This document shows, piece after piece, positions 17,908 through 28,225 of a stretch of 64,000 nucleotides of DNA. The translations under genes were made by a program, and so were the position numbers. Numbering within the stretch: the first letter of the stretch is position 1; every line of letters begins with the position of its first letter. The stretch lies in the NCBI RefSeq assembly GCF_014932895.1, contig NZ_JACYOF010000002.1:744001-808000 (forward strand), in the 5' to 3' direction. The stretch is from Bacillus thuringiensis. GTDB taxonomy: Bacteria > Bacillota > Bacilli > Bacillales > Bacillaceae_G. The notes beneath the pieces were generated by a model that was given only the letters and a program-made list of their open reading frames with translations, did no database searches and was not told the DNA's origin.

Positions 17908-18054
17908 ATGGAAAGATTAAAAGAGATATGGTCTCGACCACTCACACAATGGGTTGCAAAGACGGTTTATTACCTTGCAATTTTATTTGCATTACTTTGG
18001 TTGTATGGATTCCATGATACAAACACAAGTACATTTATTTACAATGAATTCTAG
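17908..18054 (+). CDS. dltX: Teichoic acid D-alanylation small protein DltX
   Basis: A 48-residue single-pass membrane protein: a basic amphipathic start (MERLKEIWSRPLTQWVAKT), a hydrophobic helix (VYYLAILFALLWLYGF) and the conserved C-terminal FIYNEF-type motif. DltX is the first gene of most dlt operons and interacts with the DltB/DltD membrane complex. The ATG at 17908 follows AGAGAGGGAAAG; the longer frame from 17863 has no site. Twelve bases separate it from dltA. Confidence 0.92.
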   Translation: MERLKEIWSRPLTQWVAKTVYYLAILFALLWLYGFHDTNTSTFIYNEF

Positions 18055-18066
18055 GGTGGGAACGTT

Positions 18067-19581
18067 ATGAAGTTATTAGAACAAATTGAAAAGTGGGCTG
18101 CAGAAACGCCTGATCAAACCGCTTTTGTTTGGCGAGATGCGAAAATTACGTACAAACAATTAAAGGAAGATTCTGATGCGTTAGCACATTGGATTTCCTC
18201 TGAGTATCCAGATGATCGTTCACCAATTATGGTGTATGGTCATATGCAACCTGAAATGATTATTAACTTTTTGGGGTGTGTAAAAGCTGGACATGCTTAT
18301 ATTCCTGTAGATTTATCTATCCCAGCTGATCGTGTACAACGTATCGCTGAAAATTCTGGTGCGAAATTACTTTTATCAGGAACAGAAGTAACTGTAACTG
18401 ATTTACCCGTTCGCATTGTAAGTGAAGACAACTTAAAAGATATTTTCTTTACTCATAAAGGGAAAACTCCAAATCCTGAACATGCGGTAAAAGGTGATGA
18501 GAACTTCTACATTATTTACACATCAGGAAGTACAGGTAATCCGAAAGGGGTTCAGATTACTTATAACTGCCTTGTCAGCTTTACAAAATGGGCTGTAGAA
18601 GATTTCAACTTACAAACAGGGCAAGTATTCTTAAACCAAGCACCTTTCTCATTCGATTTATCTGTAATGGATATTTACCCATCATTAGTAACAGGTGGTA
18701 CACTTTGGGCAATCGATAAGGATATGATTGCACGTCCAAAAGACTTGTTTGCTTCTTTAGAGCAATCGGATATTCAAGTATGGACTTCAACACCATCTTT
18801 CGCTGAAATGTGTTTAATGGAAGCATCTTTCTCTGAGAGTATGCTACCAAACATGAAAACATTCTTATTCTGCGGTGAAGTGTTACCAAATGAAGTGGCT
18901 AGAAAATTAATTGAGCGTTTCCCGAAAGCAACAATTATGAATACGTACGGTCCAACAGAAGCTACTGTTGCTGTAACAGGTATCCATGTTACAGTAGAAG
19001 TGCTTAATCAATACAAATCACTTCCAGTCGGCTATTGTAAATCAGACTGTCGCCTTCTTATTATGAAAGAAGATGGCACGATTGCACCTGATGGTGAAAA
19101 AGGTGAAATCGTAATTGTCGGTCCAAGCGTAAGCGTTGGATATTTAGGAAGCCCTGAATTAACAGAAAAAGCATTTACTATGATTGACGGTGAGCGCGCC
19201 TATAAAACAGGCGATGCTGGCTATGTAGAAAATGGTCTTCTATTCTATAATGGTCGTCTTGATTTCCAAATTAAGCTTCATGGTTATCGAATGGAATTAG
19301 AAGAAATCGAACATCATCTTCGTGCGTGTTCTTACGTAGAAGGAGCAGTTATTGTTCCAATTAAAAAAGGTGAAAAATACGATTATTTATTAGCGGTTGT
19401 TGTTCCTGGAGAGCATTCGTTTGAAAAAGAATTCAAATTAACATCTGCAATCAAAAAAGAACTCAATGAGCGATTACCAAACTACATGATTCCACGTAAA
19501 TTCATGTATCAATCTTCTATTCCAATGACACCAAATGGAAAGGTAGATCGCAAAAAATTATTGAGTGAGGTTACAGCATGA
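18067..19581 (+). CDS. dltA: D-alanine--poly(phosphoribitol) ligase (D-Ala activating enzyme)
   Basis: A 504-residue adenylate-forming enzyme that activates D-alanine and loads it on DltC. The ATP loop is [12 protein letters not shown], the A5 motif [10 protein letters not shown]7 is YKTGDAG, A8 covers [21 protein letters not shown] in part, and the catalytic lysine sits in [11 protein letters not shown]. Length equals the family norm. Its TGA overlaps the dltB ATG (ATGA). Confidence 0.97.
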   Translation: MKLLEQIEKWAAETPDQTAFVWRDAKITYKQLKEDSDALAHWISSEYPDDRSPIMVYGHMQPEMIINFLGCVKAGHAYIPVDLSIPADRVQRIAENSGAKLLLSGTEVTVTDLPVRIVSEDNLKDIFFTHKGKTPNPEHAVKGDENFYIIYTSGSTGNPKGVQITYNCLVSFTKWAVEDFNLQTGQVFLNQAPFSFDLSVMDIYPSLVTGGTLWAIDKDMIARPKDLFASLEQSDIQVWTSTPSFAEMCLMEASFSESMLPNMKTFLFCGEVLPNEVARKLIERFPKATIMNTYGPTEATVAVTGIHVTVEVLNQYKSLPVGYCKSDCRLLIMKEDGTIAPDGEKGEIVIVGPSVSVGYLGSPELTEKAFTMIDGERAYKTGDAGYVENGLLFYNGRLDFQIKLHGYRMELEEIEHHLRACSYVEGAVIVPIKKGEKYDYLLAVVVPGEHSFEKEFKLTSAIKKELNERLPNYMIPRKFMYQSSIPMTPNGKVDRKKLLSEVTA

Positions 19582-20744
19582 CCGCATATGGATCATTTTA
19601 TTTTTTCGCTATAGTGGGCATTTTATTAATACCTACTATCATAGCTGGATTAAAAGGTAAAATGTTGCGTAAATATAATGCCGTTTTAACATTAGTCATG
19701 CTTGCAATTATCTTCTCTGATAAACCGAAGCAAGCAATAATGTTAGCTGCATTTATTATTTGGCAATATGTCCTTATTAAAGGCTATTTAACTTTAAGAA
19801 AACAAAATAATAATACGTTCATGTTTTGCATGGCCGTTATTCTATCAATTTTGCCGCTTATTTTGGCAAAAATCGCACCGTTTGTACCTGATTTAAAATT
19901 CATTGTTTTCGCAGGTATGTCTTACGTAACATTTAGGGCAGTACAAATGGTATTTGAAGTACGTGATGGTTTAATTAAAGAACTTTCATTCTTTAATTTC
20001 TGGGAGTTTGTTTTATTCTTCCCTGCTATCTCAACTGGACCTATCGATCGTTATCGAAGATTCCAAAAAGATATTCAAAAGCCACCTAGTGCAGAAGAAT
20101 ATCAAAATTTACTATATACAGGGATTAACCGTATTTTCCAAGGTTTCCTTTATAAATTCATCATTGCCTACTTACTGCAAAAACATCTTGTAGATGCAGT
20201 AATTGCTAATAAGGATACAATCGTATCTAATATGATTTATATGTATAGTTATAGTTTATACTTATTCTTCGACTTCGCTGGCTATAGCGCGTTCGTAATC
20301 GGTGTAAGTTATATGATGGGGATTAAAACACCTGAAAACTTTAATAAACCGTTTATTAGCCGTAACATTAAAGACTTCTGGAATCGCTGGCACATGAGCT
20401 TATCATTCTGGTTCCGTGACTTTATTTACATGCGCTTCGTCTTTTTCGCAACGAAGAAAAAGTTACTGAAAAACCGATATACGATTTCTTATATCGGTGC
20501 ATTTTTAAACTTTTTCATCATGGGGATTTGGCATATACTAGGTGAACATATTTACCAATACATTATTTACGGTCTTTATCACGCTTCCTTGTTTATTTTG
20601 TTTGATATTTTCGAACGAAAAAACAAAAAGCATAAGTTTTGGCCAAACAATAAATTTATGCATGTCCTTGCGATTGTAATTACGTTCCACTTTGTATGTT
20701 TCGGTTTCCTAATCTTCTCTGGACACCTTAACAGATACTTTTAA
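19578..20744 (+). CDS. dltB: D-alanyl transfer membrane protein DltB (MBOAT)
   Basis: A 388-residue MBOAT-family protein with about eleven helices. It carries the signature [21 protein letters not shown] and the active-site histidine in [12 protein letters not shown]. It moves D-Ala from DltC across the membrane for teichoic acid esterification. Coupled to dltA by a 4-bp overlap; 68 bp precede dltC. Confidence 0.97.
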   Translation: MTAYGSFYFFAIVGILLIPTIIAGLKGKMLRKYNAVLTLVMLAIIFSDKPKQAIMLAAFIIWQYVLIKGYLTLRKQNNNTFMFCMAVILSILPLILAKIAPFVPDLKFIVFAGMSYVTFRAVQMVFEVRDGLIKELSFFNFWEFVLFFPAISTGPIDRYRRFQKDIQKPPSAEEYQNLLYTGINRIFQGFLYKFIIAYLLQKHLVDAVIANKDTIVSNMIYMYSYSLYLFFDFAGYSAFVIGVSYMMGIKTPENFNKPFISRNIKDFWNRWHMSLSFWFRDFIYMRFVFFATKKKLLKNRYTISYIGAFLNFFIMGIWHILGEHIYQYIIYGLYHASLFILFDIFERKNKKHKFWPNNKFMHVLAIVITFHFVCFGFLIFSGHLNRYF

Positions 20745-20812
20745 TGCACCCTTCTTATACCCTTAAGAAGTTGCACATATAATATATTTCGGATATAAAG
20801 GAGTTTTTAAAA

Positions 20813-21052
20813 ATGGCAGAATTTAAAGAACAAGTATTAGATATTTTAGAAGAAGTATGTGAAAACGATATTGTGAAAGAAAATTTAGATGTTCAATTAT
20901 TTGAAGAAGGTATTCTTGATTCTTTCGCTACAGTATCTTTATTAGTAGAATTCCAAGAGCGCTTAGATATCGAAGTTTCTATTTCTGATTTTGACCGTGA
21001 CGAGTGGGCTACACCTAACATGATCATTAAGAAGTTGGAAGAAATCCGATGA
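20813..21052 (+). CDS. dltC: D-alanyl carrier protein
   Basis: A 79-residue acyl-carrier-type protein. The phosphopantetheine serine lies in [14 protein letters not shown] (about residue 36). It carries D-Ala from DltA to DltB. A strong AAAGGAG precedes the ATG. The stop overlaps the dltD start. Confidence 0.96.
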   Translation: MAEFKEQVLDILEEVCENDIVKENLDVQLFEEGILDSFATVSLLVEFQERLDIEVSISDFDRDEWATPNMIIKKLEEIR

Positions 21053-22224
21053 AAAAAGCAAAATTTGGTCCGATGCTTTTAGCATTGGCCCTTTTTGCTG
21101 TATTCTTACTTATTCCAACGCGCTTCCTACTTCCACTTGTAAGTGATGAGAAGGTAGAACAAGCTGCAACTTCTTTAAAAGAAGAAAAAATCCAAAGTAT
21201 GATTTTACAGCAAAAGATGTTAGCAGATCCAAAATATCTTCCGATGTACGGTTCATCGGAATTCGCACGTATGGATGCTTTTCATCCATCGAATTATTTC
21301 AAAGTAAAACCTGAAGGGTTCACACCATTCCTTCTTGGACGCGGCGGAACACAAGACTTTGTACATGTATTAAACTTCGCATCTACAATGGATCAATTGA
21401 AAGATAAGAAAATGGTATTCGTTCTTTCTCCGCAATGGTTTGTACCACAAGGTATTGATGAAACACACTTTGCACCTAACTTTTCAAAACAACAAGGTTA
21501 CCACTTCATTTTCAACAATGATTTAAAACCTGAAATGAAAAAACAAATTGCACAGCGTTTATTAAACTTTGAGATCGTTAAGAAAGAAACTTTATTAAAG
21601 ATTTCGCTTGAAGGTATCGCTTATAATGATACGAAGCATAAAGTAAAAGCACTTGCTGCTAAACCTTTCGCTTATATTTATCGTAACATTTTAGATCGTA
21701 AAGATTTATTTACAGCAATGTTTGATATTAAACCGCATAAAGAAAAACTTGACCCTTCATTAAAACAAATGAACTGGGAAGAAGCTCGTAAACATGCGGA
21801 TCAGACAGGTGCAGCAGAATCAGGATCTAACGAATACGGTATTGAAGATGGTTACTTCAATAGTAAAATTAAGAAGAAATTAAAGCAGCGTGAAGGTTAC
21901 TTAAAAAATGATGCTTATGACCAATCGCCAGAATATGACGACTTACAACTTGTACTTGATTTATTAAAACAATCTGGTGCAAAACCACTCTTCATTTCTG
22001 TTCCTGTAAAAGGTCCTTGGTACGATTACGCTGGATTCCCGAAAGAACGACGCGAAGCGTACTATAAGAAAGTTCGTGAGCAAATTGAGAAAGCTGGTTA
22101 TCCAATCACCGACTTTTCCAATCATGAGTATGATAAATACTTCTTAAAAGATCATATGCACTTAGGTTGGAAAGGCTGGGTTTACATCGACGAGGCCATC
22201 CAACAATTTTATAAAGCAAACTAA
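21049..22224 (+). CDS. dltD: D-alanine transfer protein DltD
   Basis: A 391-residue membrane-anchored SGNH-like esterase/transferase acting outside the membrane. An uncleaved N-terminal anchor (residues about 8-28, [16 protein letters not shown]) is followed by the nucleophile motif MYGSSEF and the terminal [10 protein letters not shown], which supplies the Asp/His pair. It ends the dlt operon before a strong terminator. Confidence 0.96.
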   Translation: MKKAKFGPMLLALALFAVFLLIPTRFLLPLVSDEKVEQAATSLKEEKIQSMILQQKMLADPKYLPMYGSSEFARMDAFHPSNYFKVKPEGFTPFLLGRGGTQDFVHVLNFASTMDQLKDKKMVFVLSPQWFVPQGIDETHFAPNFSKQQGYHFIFNNDLKPEMKKQIAQRLLNFEIVKKETLLKISLEGIAYNDTKHKVKALAAKPFAYIYRNILDRKDLFTAMFDIKPHKEKLDPSLKQMNWEEARKHADQTGAAESGSNEYGIEDGYFNSKIKKKLKQREGYLKNDAYDQSPEYDDLQLVLDLLKQSGAKPLFISVPVKGPWYDYAGFPKERREAYYKKVREQIEKAGYPITDFSNHEYDKYFLKDHMHLGWKGWVYIDEAIQQFYKAN

Positions 22225-22225
22225 T

Positions 22226-22261
22226 AAAAAGACCGCTTGAATTACTCAAGTGGTCTTTTTA
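22226..22261. terminator. Bidirectional terminator after dltD
   Basis: AAAAAGACCGCTTGA pairs with TCAAGTGGTCTTTTT around ATTAC. It separates the convergent dlt operon and the monooxygenase gene, overlapping the latter's 3' end. Confidence 0.9.
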
Positions 22262-23336
22262 TGCATACATTTTTTAATTGTTCGATTACATTTTCCGCTT
22301 CTTTCATGACCCGCTCCACTAGGTGCTGAGCTGATTCTATTCGTGCTAATGAGGATGCTTGTCCCGCCCAAAGCGACATGTATTCTCCCTTATTTTGCTT
22401 CGCTGCTTCTTGACGTATTTTAGAAGTTAATACGTTTTGCACCGGATACATCGGAAGCCCTTCTTCTTTTCCTTCATGTTTCTCTATAAATTCATTACGA
22501 ATACCCCGTGCATATTTCCCGGAAAACGCACGGGTTACAGTTGTACTCGTATCTGTACTTTGTAATACGGCCTCTTTATATGCATCATGTGTAATACTTT
22601 CTTCACTCGTTAAAAAGGCTGATCCCATTTGAACAGCTTCTGCTCCTAACGCAAATGCCGCAACAAGCCCTTGTCCGTTCATTACACCACCTGCTGCGAC
22701 AATCGGGATGTGTGGAACTGCTGCGACTAACTGCGGTATTAATGCAAATGTACCAATCATAGCATCTTCTCCTTTCCCGATAAACGTTCCTCTATGCCCT
22801 CCAGCCTCGCTACCTTGCCCGGCGATAATATCTACCCCTAGCTTGGCAAGTGCTTTCGCTTCTGCTACATGAGTAGCTGTTCCGATGACTTTTATTCCTC
22901 TTCTTTTTAAGTCATCTATTTCTTCTTTTTCTAACGTCTGGAATGCAAAGCTAACGACCGGTACCTTTTCTTCTAGTAACACTTGTAATTGTTCTTTATA
23001 GCTTTTGGGAAGCTTTAATACACCCTCTTCCTCTATACCTAACTCTCTATTCACTCCACTAAGTAAGACTTTCGCCTCGTTTACCTTCTCTTTTTCTATC
23101 TGTATCTCTTTCGTTAAAAGTAAATTAACACCGAAAGGCTGATTCGTTAACTGCCTTATTTTATAAATCGCTTCACGAATTTGTTCTGGGCTCATATAGC
23201 CTGCTCCCAGCGTTCCTAATCCTCCGCTATTACTTACAGCTGCAACAAGTTCTGGCGTTGTAATCGCACCTGCCATACCTGCTTGAATGATGGGATACTT
23301 AATTTGCAATATGTCTATTACTCGACTTGTAAACAT
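22242..23336 (-). CDS. NAD(P)H-dependent flavin oxidoreductase / nitronate monooxygenase (class I type)
   Basis: A 364-residue TIM-barrel FMN enzyme. N-terminal YPIIQAGMAGAITTPELVAA, the class I signature GQGSEAGGHRGTF with its catalytic-type histidine, PIVAAGGV and GAEAVQMGSAFL are visible. These are shared by nitronate monooxygenases (B. subtilis YrpB) and FabK-type enoyl-ACP reductases; GSEAGGHRG favours nitronate monooxygenase. The second of two adjacent ATGs (23336) is best spaced from AGGAGGGG. Confidence 0.86.
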   Translation of the reverse strand: MFTSRVIDILQIKYPIIQAGMAGAITTPELVAAVSNSGGLGTLGAGYMSPEQIREAIYKIRQLTNQPFGVNLLLTKEIQIEKEKVNEAKVLLSGVNRELGIEEEGVLKLPKSYKEQLQVLLEEKVPVVSFAFQTLEKEEIDDLKRRGIKVIGTATHVAEAKALAKLGVDIIAGQGSEAGGHRGTFIGKGEDAMIGTFALIPQLVAAVPHIPIVAAGGVMNGQGLVAAFALGAEAVQMGSAFLTSEESITHDAYKEAVLQSTDTSTTVTRAFSGKYARGIRNEFIEKHEGKEEGLPMYPVQNVLTSKIRQEAAKQNKGEYMSLWAGQASSLARIESAQHLVERVMKEAENVIEQLKNVCIKRPLE

Positions 23337-23452
23337 CATTTCCCCTCCTATTCCCCCTTATATCTTCTTTATTTGACAAGCTTTCCCCTTCTTTTACAAG
23401 GGTTGAACTTCATATGAAGCGAATATATTGAAAGAGAAGGAGGCTGAGAACA

Positions 23453-24373
23453 ATGATTTATCCAAACACGTTAAAACAAGGTGATACAGTAATGATCATT
23501 GCACCATCTGGTCCACCTACAATTGAAAATGTATTAAAGGGTGTGAACGTATTGAAAGAGATGGGGTTATCTGTAATAATTGGGAATAGTATTTATGAAC
23601 AGTATGGATATTTAGCTGGAAGTGATCAAATTCGGCTTGATGATATACATGAAGCATTTACAAATAAAGAAGTAAAGGCAATCTTCTGTGCAAGAGGTGG
23701 TTACGGAAGTGCTCGTCTCCTCCCCCACATTCAATATGAACTTATTCAACAAAATCCTAAAATCTTTTGGGGATATAGCGATATTACAGCTTTACATACT
23801 GCTTTTTCACGTTATGCAAAGCTTGTTACGTTTCATGGTCCAATGATTGAAGAAATAGGAAAAGGTATAGATTCTCTCTCCTTATCTTCTTTCAATCAGC
23901 TCTTCCACCCGTATTCATCTATCTTATCTGCATCAGAATGTATCGTACCTAGCTCACCATGTACAGTTACAGGCACATTAGTTGGAGGGAATTTAGCTGT
24001 GTTAACGAGTATAATCGGCTCGCCCTATGAAATAAATACAACCAATAAACTTTTATTGCTTGAAGATGTCGGGGAAGAACCGTATCGCATTGATCGTATG
24101 TTAAATCAACTACTTTTATCTGGAAAGTTTAATGACTGTAATGGCGTTATTTTTTCAAGTTGTCATGATTGCACTCCCTCTAAACCATCCCAATCATTGC
24201 AAACAATATTATATGAATATTTCACGCCATATCATATACCTGTACTATTTGGTTTACCGATTGGACATATAAGCCCAAACATCGGTATTCCCCTTGGGGC
24301 TACAGCGACAATAAATACAAATAATAAAACACTCTCTATTTCTTCCGGCGTAGCCACTCCATGTTCAAATTAA
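23453..24373 (+). CDS. LD-carboxypeptidase family protein (S66)
   Basis: A 306-residue serine peptidase of the MccF/LdcA/YkfA family, which cleaves between the meso-diaminopimelate and D-Ala of murein tetrapeptides. The N-terminal MIIAPSGPP, the nucleophile region CARGGYGSARLL with GYSDITALH, and the C-terminal GLPIGHISPNIGIPLGA with the catalytic His are seen. The ATG follows GAAGGAGG. Whether it recycles murein peptides or gives peptide-antibiotic immunity cannot be decided here. Confidence 0.9.
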   Translation: MIYPNTLKQGDTVMIIAPSGPPTIENVLKGVNVLKEMGLSVIIGNSIYEQYGYLAGSDQIRLDDIHEAFTNKEVKAIFCARGGYGSARLLPHIQYELIQQNPKIFWGYSDITALHTAFSRYAKLVTFHGPMIEEIGKGIDSLSLSSFNQLFHPYSSILSASECIVPSSPCTVTGTLVGGNLAVLTSIIGSPYEINTTNKLLLLEDVGEEPYRIDRMLNQLLLSGKFNDCNGVIFSSCHDCTPSKPSQSLQTILYEYFTPYHIPVLFGLPIGHISPNIGIPLGATATINTNNKTLSISSGVATPCSN

Positions 24374-24402
24374 AAAGGAAAAGCAATTAAGCTTTTCCTT
24401 TT
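24374..24402. terminator. Bidirectional terminator
   Basis: AAAGGAAAAGC pairs with GCTTTTCCTTT around AATTAA between convergent genes. Confidence 0.85.
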
Positions 24403-24799
24403 ACTTATAATAATTAAAAATTCGTCCAGATGCGATATCGGCAATTTCTTCTGGAATAAATGTTTTACTTATATTAGTACCTACGTTTAATACAGCTGTT
24501 GCATCTTTCTCGATGCTACCAAATAATTCTTTTCCACGTATCGTAACAAGGGGTGTACCTTCTGGTAACACATCTTTTACAAATTCCAATTGTGTAAAGA
24601 ACGGAACAATCCATCTTCCTTCTCCTTGGAAATGGCGCAAACGAAGTGTTCCTTCCGTTGCCCCGTCTTCTGCTTCTACCGAGCCAGCAACATAAAATTG
24701 AGTTGTTAAAAGCAATTCATAAAATTCCTTTTGCTTTTGTTTATCATCCCCTGCTAAAACGAGTACTTTTTCTATTCTCTTTACTGGAATTTGCTCCAT
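24401..24799 (-). CDS. SseB-domain protein
   Basis: A 132-residue protein resembling the SseB N-terminal domain: FYELLLTTQFYVAG near the start, WIVPFFTQLEFVKDV, and a C-terminal FGSIEKDATAVLNVGTNISKTF with FIPEEIADI. The role of SseB-type proteins in Bacilli is unclear. The ATG follows AGGGGTGG. Monocistronic. Confidence 0.78.
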   Translation of the reverse strand: MEQIPVKRIEKVLVLAGDDKQKQKEFYELLLTTQFYVAGSVEAEDGATEGTLRLRHFQGEGRWIVPFFTQLEFVKDVLPEGTPLVTIRGKELFGSIEKDATAVLNVGTNISKTFIPEEIADIASGRIFNYYK

Positions 24800-24886
24800 A
24801 TGATGCCACCCCTATTTTCTAAATGATTATACTTAGATTATACGAAATATTCTTATTTTTTTCTACATAATTCCGCAATTATTTTC

Positions 24887-25441
24887 TCAAAATAATTTTA
24901 ATCCTTCTTTAGTCGTAACGATCGTAGCAAATTCATCATGTAAGTTTACAAGCGTCATATTGTGAATGTCCTCTGCACTATACTCCGTCCCATCCGGACC
25001 TGTACGATTAAAGGTAGCCGTCGCATCGCTCACTACATACGTTGTAAATCCTAGATTCCCCGCCATCCGTGTTGTAGTCTCCACACAATGATTTGTTGTT
25101 AATCCTACAATCACTACCGTATTACATTTTTGTTCTCTTAATTGTTCTTCTAAATTTGTCCCAATGAACGCGCTATTAACAGATTTTTGAATAACTACTT
25201 CACCTGACAGTGGTTTCACTTCTTCTTTAAAGTTTACTGTTTCTGCTTGTTGATAAAACATCGACTGAACATTTTCTTTATTTACATGTTGAATATGAAA
25301 AACTGGTAGTTTCCTTTTTCTCCATTCTTCTAACAAACTTCTCATATTTTCTTCAGCCAAAAGGTTATTTCTCTCGCCCCAGTATGGTAAATGAAACGCC
25401 TTTTGTACATCAATTATAATAAGTGCTATTCGATTCGTCAT
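24887..25441 (-). CDS. Isochorismatase-family cysteine hydrolase
   Basis: A 184-residue alpha/beta hydrolase of the nicotinamidase/isochorismatase superfamily. The catalytic triad is visible: Asp in ALIIIDVQKAFH, Lys in VVIQKSVNSAF, and Cys in VGLTTNHCVETTTRMA. The cis-peptide GLTTN precedes the cysteine. The second of two adjacent ATGs is spaced six bases from AAGGAG. It follows the AhpD-like gene by 10 bp, so the two are an operon. Confidence 0.9.
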   Translation of the reverse strand: MTNRIALIIIDVQKAFHLPYWGERNNLLAEENMRSLLEEWRKRKLPVFHIQHVNKENVQSMFYQQAETVNFKEEVKPLSGEVVIQKSVNSAFIGTNLEEQLREQKCNTVVIVGLTTNHCVETTTRMAGNLGFTTYVVSDATATFNRTGPDGTEYSAEDIHNMTLVNLHDEFATIVTTKEGLKLF

Positions 25442-25451
25442 CATTTTCTCC

Positions 25452-25862
25452 TTAATTTGGTTGTAATTGAAACAGAAAACCAAGTTGATGTGATGCAGTA
25501 ATAAAACAAATATAAGCGCAAAGCTCTACAATTTCTTTTTCGGTCCAATATTGTTTTAATACATGAAACATATTATCATCTATCGCCTTTTTATCGTGAA
25601 CAAATGTATGTGCAAAAGTAACTGCTACACTAATTTCTTCTACCTTTTGCATATCATCAGGTCTTCCCTTTGCCATGCAGTACGGACATTCATTCCCATA
25701 CGCTAATGTTCGTCTCACTTGCTCCTTCAACTCTGCCGAAAGAGTCCCTTTATGATACAGTGTATCCTCTAACGTACTCCACGAATGTAATATATCTGGA
25801 TTATGGCCTAATAATTTTTGAAACTTTGTCTCTCCTACATTGGATAATGAAATTCTCTCCAT
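25452..25862 (-). CDS. Carboxymuconolactone decarboxylase / AhpD-like protein
   Basis: A 136-residue all-helical protein with the AhpD core RTLAYGNECPYCMAKGRP, where CxxC and a downstream His-rich helix (VTFAHTFVHDKKAI) form the usual redox or acid-base site. The C-terminal half ends FITASHQLGFLFQL. The ATG at 25862 is seven bases from AGGAGG. It is transcribed with the cysteine hydrolase; the divergent Lrp gene may regulate both. Confidence 0.85.
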   Translation of the reverse strand: MERISLSNVGETKFQKLLGHNPDILHSWSTLEDTLYHKGTLSAELKEQVRRTLAYGNECPYCMAKGRPDDMQKVEEISVAVTFAHTFVHDKKAIDDNMFHVLKQYWTEKEIVELCAYICFITASHQLGFLFQLQPN

Positions 25863-25988
25863 CATTTCCCCTCCTATTTCCCTCTGTTTTATTGTAAAAT
25901 AAATGAAGTTCACTTTACATTTCATATGAATCTTAATTTATATTTTTCCTTTACAAAAATTATCATTTTACTGGAGGTATATTTACAA

Positions 25989-26441
25989 ATGCAACTAGAC
26001 CGTGTTGATCGAAAAATTTTAAATGAATTATATAATGATAGTCGCCTTTCCATGCGCGAATTAGCAAAACGAGTAAACTTATCTGCTCCGTCTACTACAG
26101 AACGTGTTCGTAAACTTGAAAGTGAAGGAGTTATTCAAAAATACACAATCGATATTGATTATAAAAAAGCAGGACTTGTTTTAGATTGTATTTTAGAAAT
26201 CACTTTAAAAAATGGTGATACAACACGTATGCAACAGTTTATCCAGTCTTATCCATCTGCAAGTTTTTGTTATCGAGTAACAGGAAGCTTATGCTACATT
26301 GTAAAAATTTCTGTTCCTTCACTCGTTGAACTTGAAGAGTTTATCAATGATGTTTCTTCATACGCAACGACAGTTTCTCATATCGTATTATCAGAAGTAT
26401 CTCTTACTCCGGATATTGAACATATCTTCCCAGAAAATTAA
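25989..26441 (+). CDS. Lrp/AsnC family transcriptional regulator
   Basis: A 150-residue regulator: N-terminal HTH (LDRVDRKILNELYNDSRLSM, ARELAKRVNLSAPSTTERVRKL) and a C-terminal RAM/ACT ligand domain (ITLKNGDTTRMQQFIQS...). The ATG at 25989 begins the conserved domain and has GGAGG 11 bp upstream, a long spacing. Divergent from the AhpD-like/hydrolase pair, its most likely target. Confidence 0.9.
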   Translation: MQLDRVDRKILNELYNDSRLSMRELAKRVNLSAPSTTERVRKLESEGVIQKYTIDIDYKKAGLVLDCILEITLKNGDTTRMQQFIQSYPSASFCYRVTGSLCYIVKISVPSLVELEEFINDVSSYATTVSHIVLSEVSLTPDIEHIFPEN

Positions 26442-26447
26442 TTTATT

Positions 26448-26601
26448 TTTATCCCGCTATTTGCGGGCAGTAAGAACCCCACCTCAAAATTTGGCTGGAG
26501 TAAAGAAGTTAAGTGGGAGATCAACTGCCTGTAATCGCTCGATTGGTGAAGGCTAATAATCAGTGGGGGATGCCCCCCGACTGATTAAAGTGAAAATTTA
26601 T
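26448..26601 (-). repeat. bcr1 element, copy C
   Basis: A 154-bp copy in minus orientation, bounded by TTTAT at 26448-26452 and 26597-26601. It contains CCCGCTATTTGCGGG at one end and ATCAGTGGGGG...CCCCCGACTGAT at the other. Inserted seven bases after the lrp-like stop codon. Confidence 0.93.
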
Positions 26602-26690
26602 TCACAAAAATAAAAAAAACCCCTTACAATAAGAATAAAAATAATATATTATGTATTAAAATACATAAAGTTCGAGAAAGGGGCTTTACA

Positions 26691-26873
26691 TTGAAAATCT
26701 GGTTTTATGAAAAAACGGCACATTTAGATGACTTGCTTGGTATTTGGGACAATGTTCCGACCATCCCTCGAATTGGTGAAAAAGTAGAGCTTTTAAAAAC
26801 AGTCCGTATCGTTACAGATATTAAATATGTGAAGAATGGTAATAATTTTCGCGTGGAAATTATTACAAATTAA
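26691..26873 (+). CDS. Small hypothetical protein (60 aa)
   Basis: A TTG at 26691 follows GAAAGGGG with seven-base spacing. The product is a small beta-rich protein (MKIWFYEKTAHLDDLLGIWD, then VPTIPRIGEKVELLKTVRIV), perhaps an SH3-like barrel. No family is recognised. Followed directly by a terminator. Confidence 0.68.
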   Translation: MKIWFYEKTAHLDDLLGIWDNVPTIPRIGEKVELLKTVRIVTDIKYVKNGNNFRVEIITN

Positions 26874-26901
26874 AAAGTAGCTCTTCAGAAGCTACTTTTT
26901 A
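26873..26901. terminator. Bidirectional terminator
   Basis: AAAAAGTAGCTTC-type stem: AAAAAGTAGC pairs with GCTACTTTTT around TCTTCAGAA. Shared by the small gene and the convergent CPBP gene. Confidence 0.86.
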
Positions 26902-26902
26902 A

Positions 26903-27916
26903 TTATCTATTATGCGCTTTCTTTATAATAATTTTATCTTCTTCTACAGATACTGTTACATAATCATTTTCTTCTAACCGAAGCTTATTTACAGCTTCAT
27001 CAGGTAGTTCTACAGCCATTAGTCTATCTGTTACGATCACTTGGCTATATATCTCATTTCCTTCTGATGTATTCACTACTTTTTCTTCATTTATGAAGCG
27101 AATCGGTGGCACACCAACTTCTTTTACTATACGCCATTGTTTCCAAATGTAAGGGATTAACCAAAGTAACCCGACAATCGCAAGGCCAATGCCGATCCAT
27201 AAATTACTTTGTGCCTGCAATTCAGTAATCGAGATTGCATCACTTCCCTCTCCGCCCACAAATTGCATACTTGTTGCAATCAAATTATTTAAAGCATGCA
27301 CAACAATATTCGTCCATATATTTTTCGTCTTTATGTATAATAGGCACATAACAACACCAAACATGAAAGCACCGATAACATCAAAATGTCCTAGACCAAA
27401 AATAAGTGAAGATATAATTACAGCTCGTTTAATCCCCCATTTATAAGCCATTCGCTGTAAAAAGAACCCCCTAAAAATAACTTCTTCCATAATGGGCGCT
27501 AATACACATGCTGAAATGAAAGTAAATATTGTCATATATATGTTACTCGTATTAATAACATTTCCGTCTTCTAACATACTCACTAAGAAATTAGGTAACG
27601 TATGTGCTAATATGTAAAATTGAATATGGGATATACCAACTGAAAAAATCATTCCCATTATCGTTGCTAATAAAATCAATCCCCACGGTAAACGTCCTGG
27701 CTTATCAAAAAAACTTGTAAATACAACATTATTTTTATTTGTTTTAACATATAACCAAAATAACGGAAATACAAAAAATACAGTTATTTGTGAAATAACC
27801 TCTAACGTATTTTCAGAAACATTTGATAGACCTAATGGGATCATCGTAAGGAACAACCCTATAATCATCCATCCAAAAAAGCTACGTAACCTTATGTGTG
27901 AAAATGCATATTGCAA
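26903..27916 (-). CDS. CPBP intramembrane protease with C-terminal AbrB-like domain
   Basis: A 337-residue fusion. Residues about 1-255 form an eight-helix CAAX-protease/bacteriocin-processing (CPBP) domain with the three motifs EEVIFRGFFLQR (EExxxR), FGLGHFD and HALNNLIA (HxxxN). After a 25-residue linker the last about 50 residues (VIVTDRLMAVELPDEAVNKL, then EENDYVTVSVEEDKIIIKK) read as a swapped-hairpin AbrB/MazE-like domain. CPBP proteins act in membrane protein cleavage and bacteriocin self-immunity. An AbrB-type domain could mediate dimerisation or DNA binding; that is inference. Confidence 0.82.
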   Translation of the reverse strand: MQYAFSHIRLRSFFGWMIIGLFLTMIPLGLSNVSENTLEVISQITVFFVFPLFWLYVKTNKNNVVFTSFFDKPGRLPWGLILLATIMGMIFSVGISHIQFYILAHTLPNFLVSMLEDGNVINTSNIYMTIFTFISACVLAPIMEEVIFRGFFLQRMAYKWGIKRAVIISSLIFGLGHFDVIGAFMFGVVMCLLYIKTKNIWTNIVVHALNNLIATSMQFVGGEGSDAISITELQAQSNLWIGIGLAIVGLLWLIPYIWKQWRIVKEVGVPPIRFINEEKVVNTSEGNEIYSQVIVTDRLMAVELPDEAVNKLRLEENDYVTVSVEEDKIIIKKAHNR

Positions 27917-28193
27917 TATTGAACACCTCCAAAGATAGTTAAAATAAAACTTTAATTAATGTTTTATAGAAAACCCCTCTCCTACAAATGGCAGGATAAC
28001 TAAATTATAATATGAATATAGTTGAAAATCCCCCTATTTTTCTCAAATGTTTTTTTAAACAATATGTCTATTAAATTATATAATACCGAACTTATTTGAT
28101 ATACCATATCGCTGTTCTTCACCTTAGTTACAATTATATTCCGAAGTAAATATATATTCACTACACTTAAAGGCTAGAAAAGAGCTAGTTAAT
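27917..28193. other. Intergenic region without supported gene
   Basis: About 280 AT-rich bases between the CPBP gene start and the ABC operon terminator. I see no frame with a ribosome site and no structured element. Confidence 0.5.
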
Positions 28194-28225
28194 AAAAATC
28201 CCCGTTTACACGGGGATTTTTTTTA
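28194..28225 (-). terminator. Terminator of the GntR/ABC operon
   Basis: AAATCCCCGT pairs with ACGGGGATTT around TTAC, with U-rich sequence on the minus strand. Confidence 0.9.
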
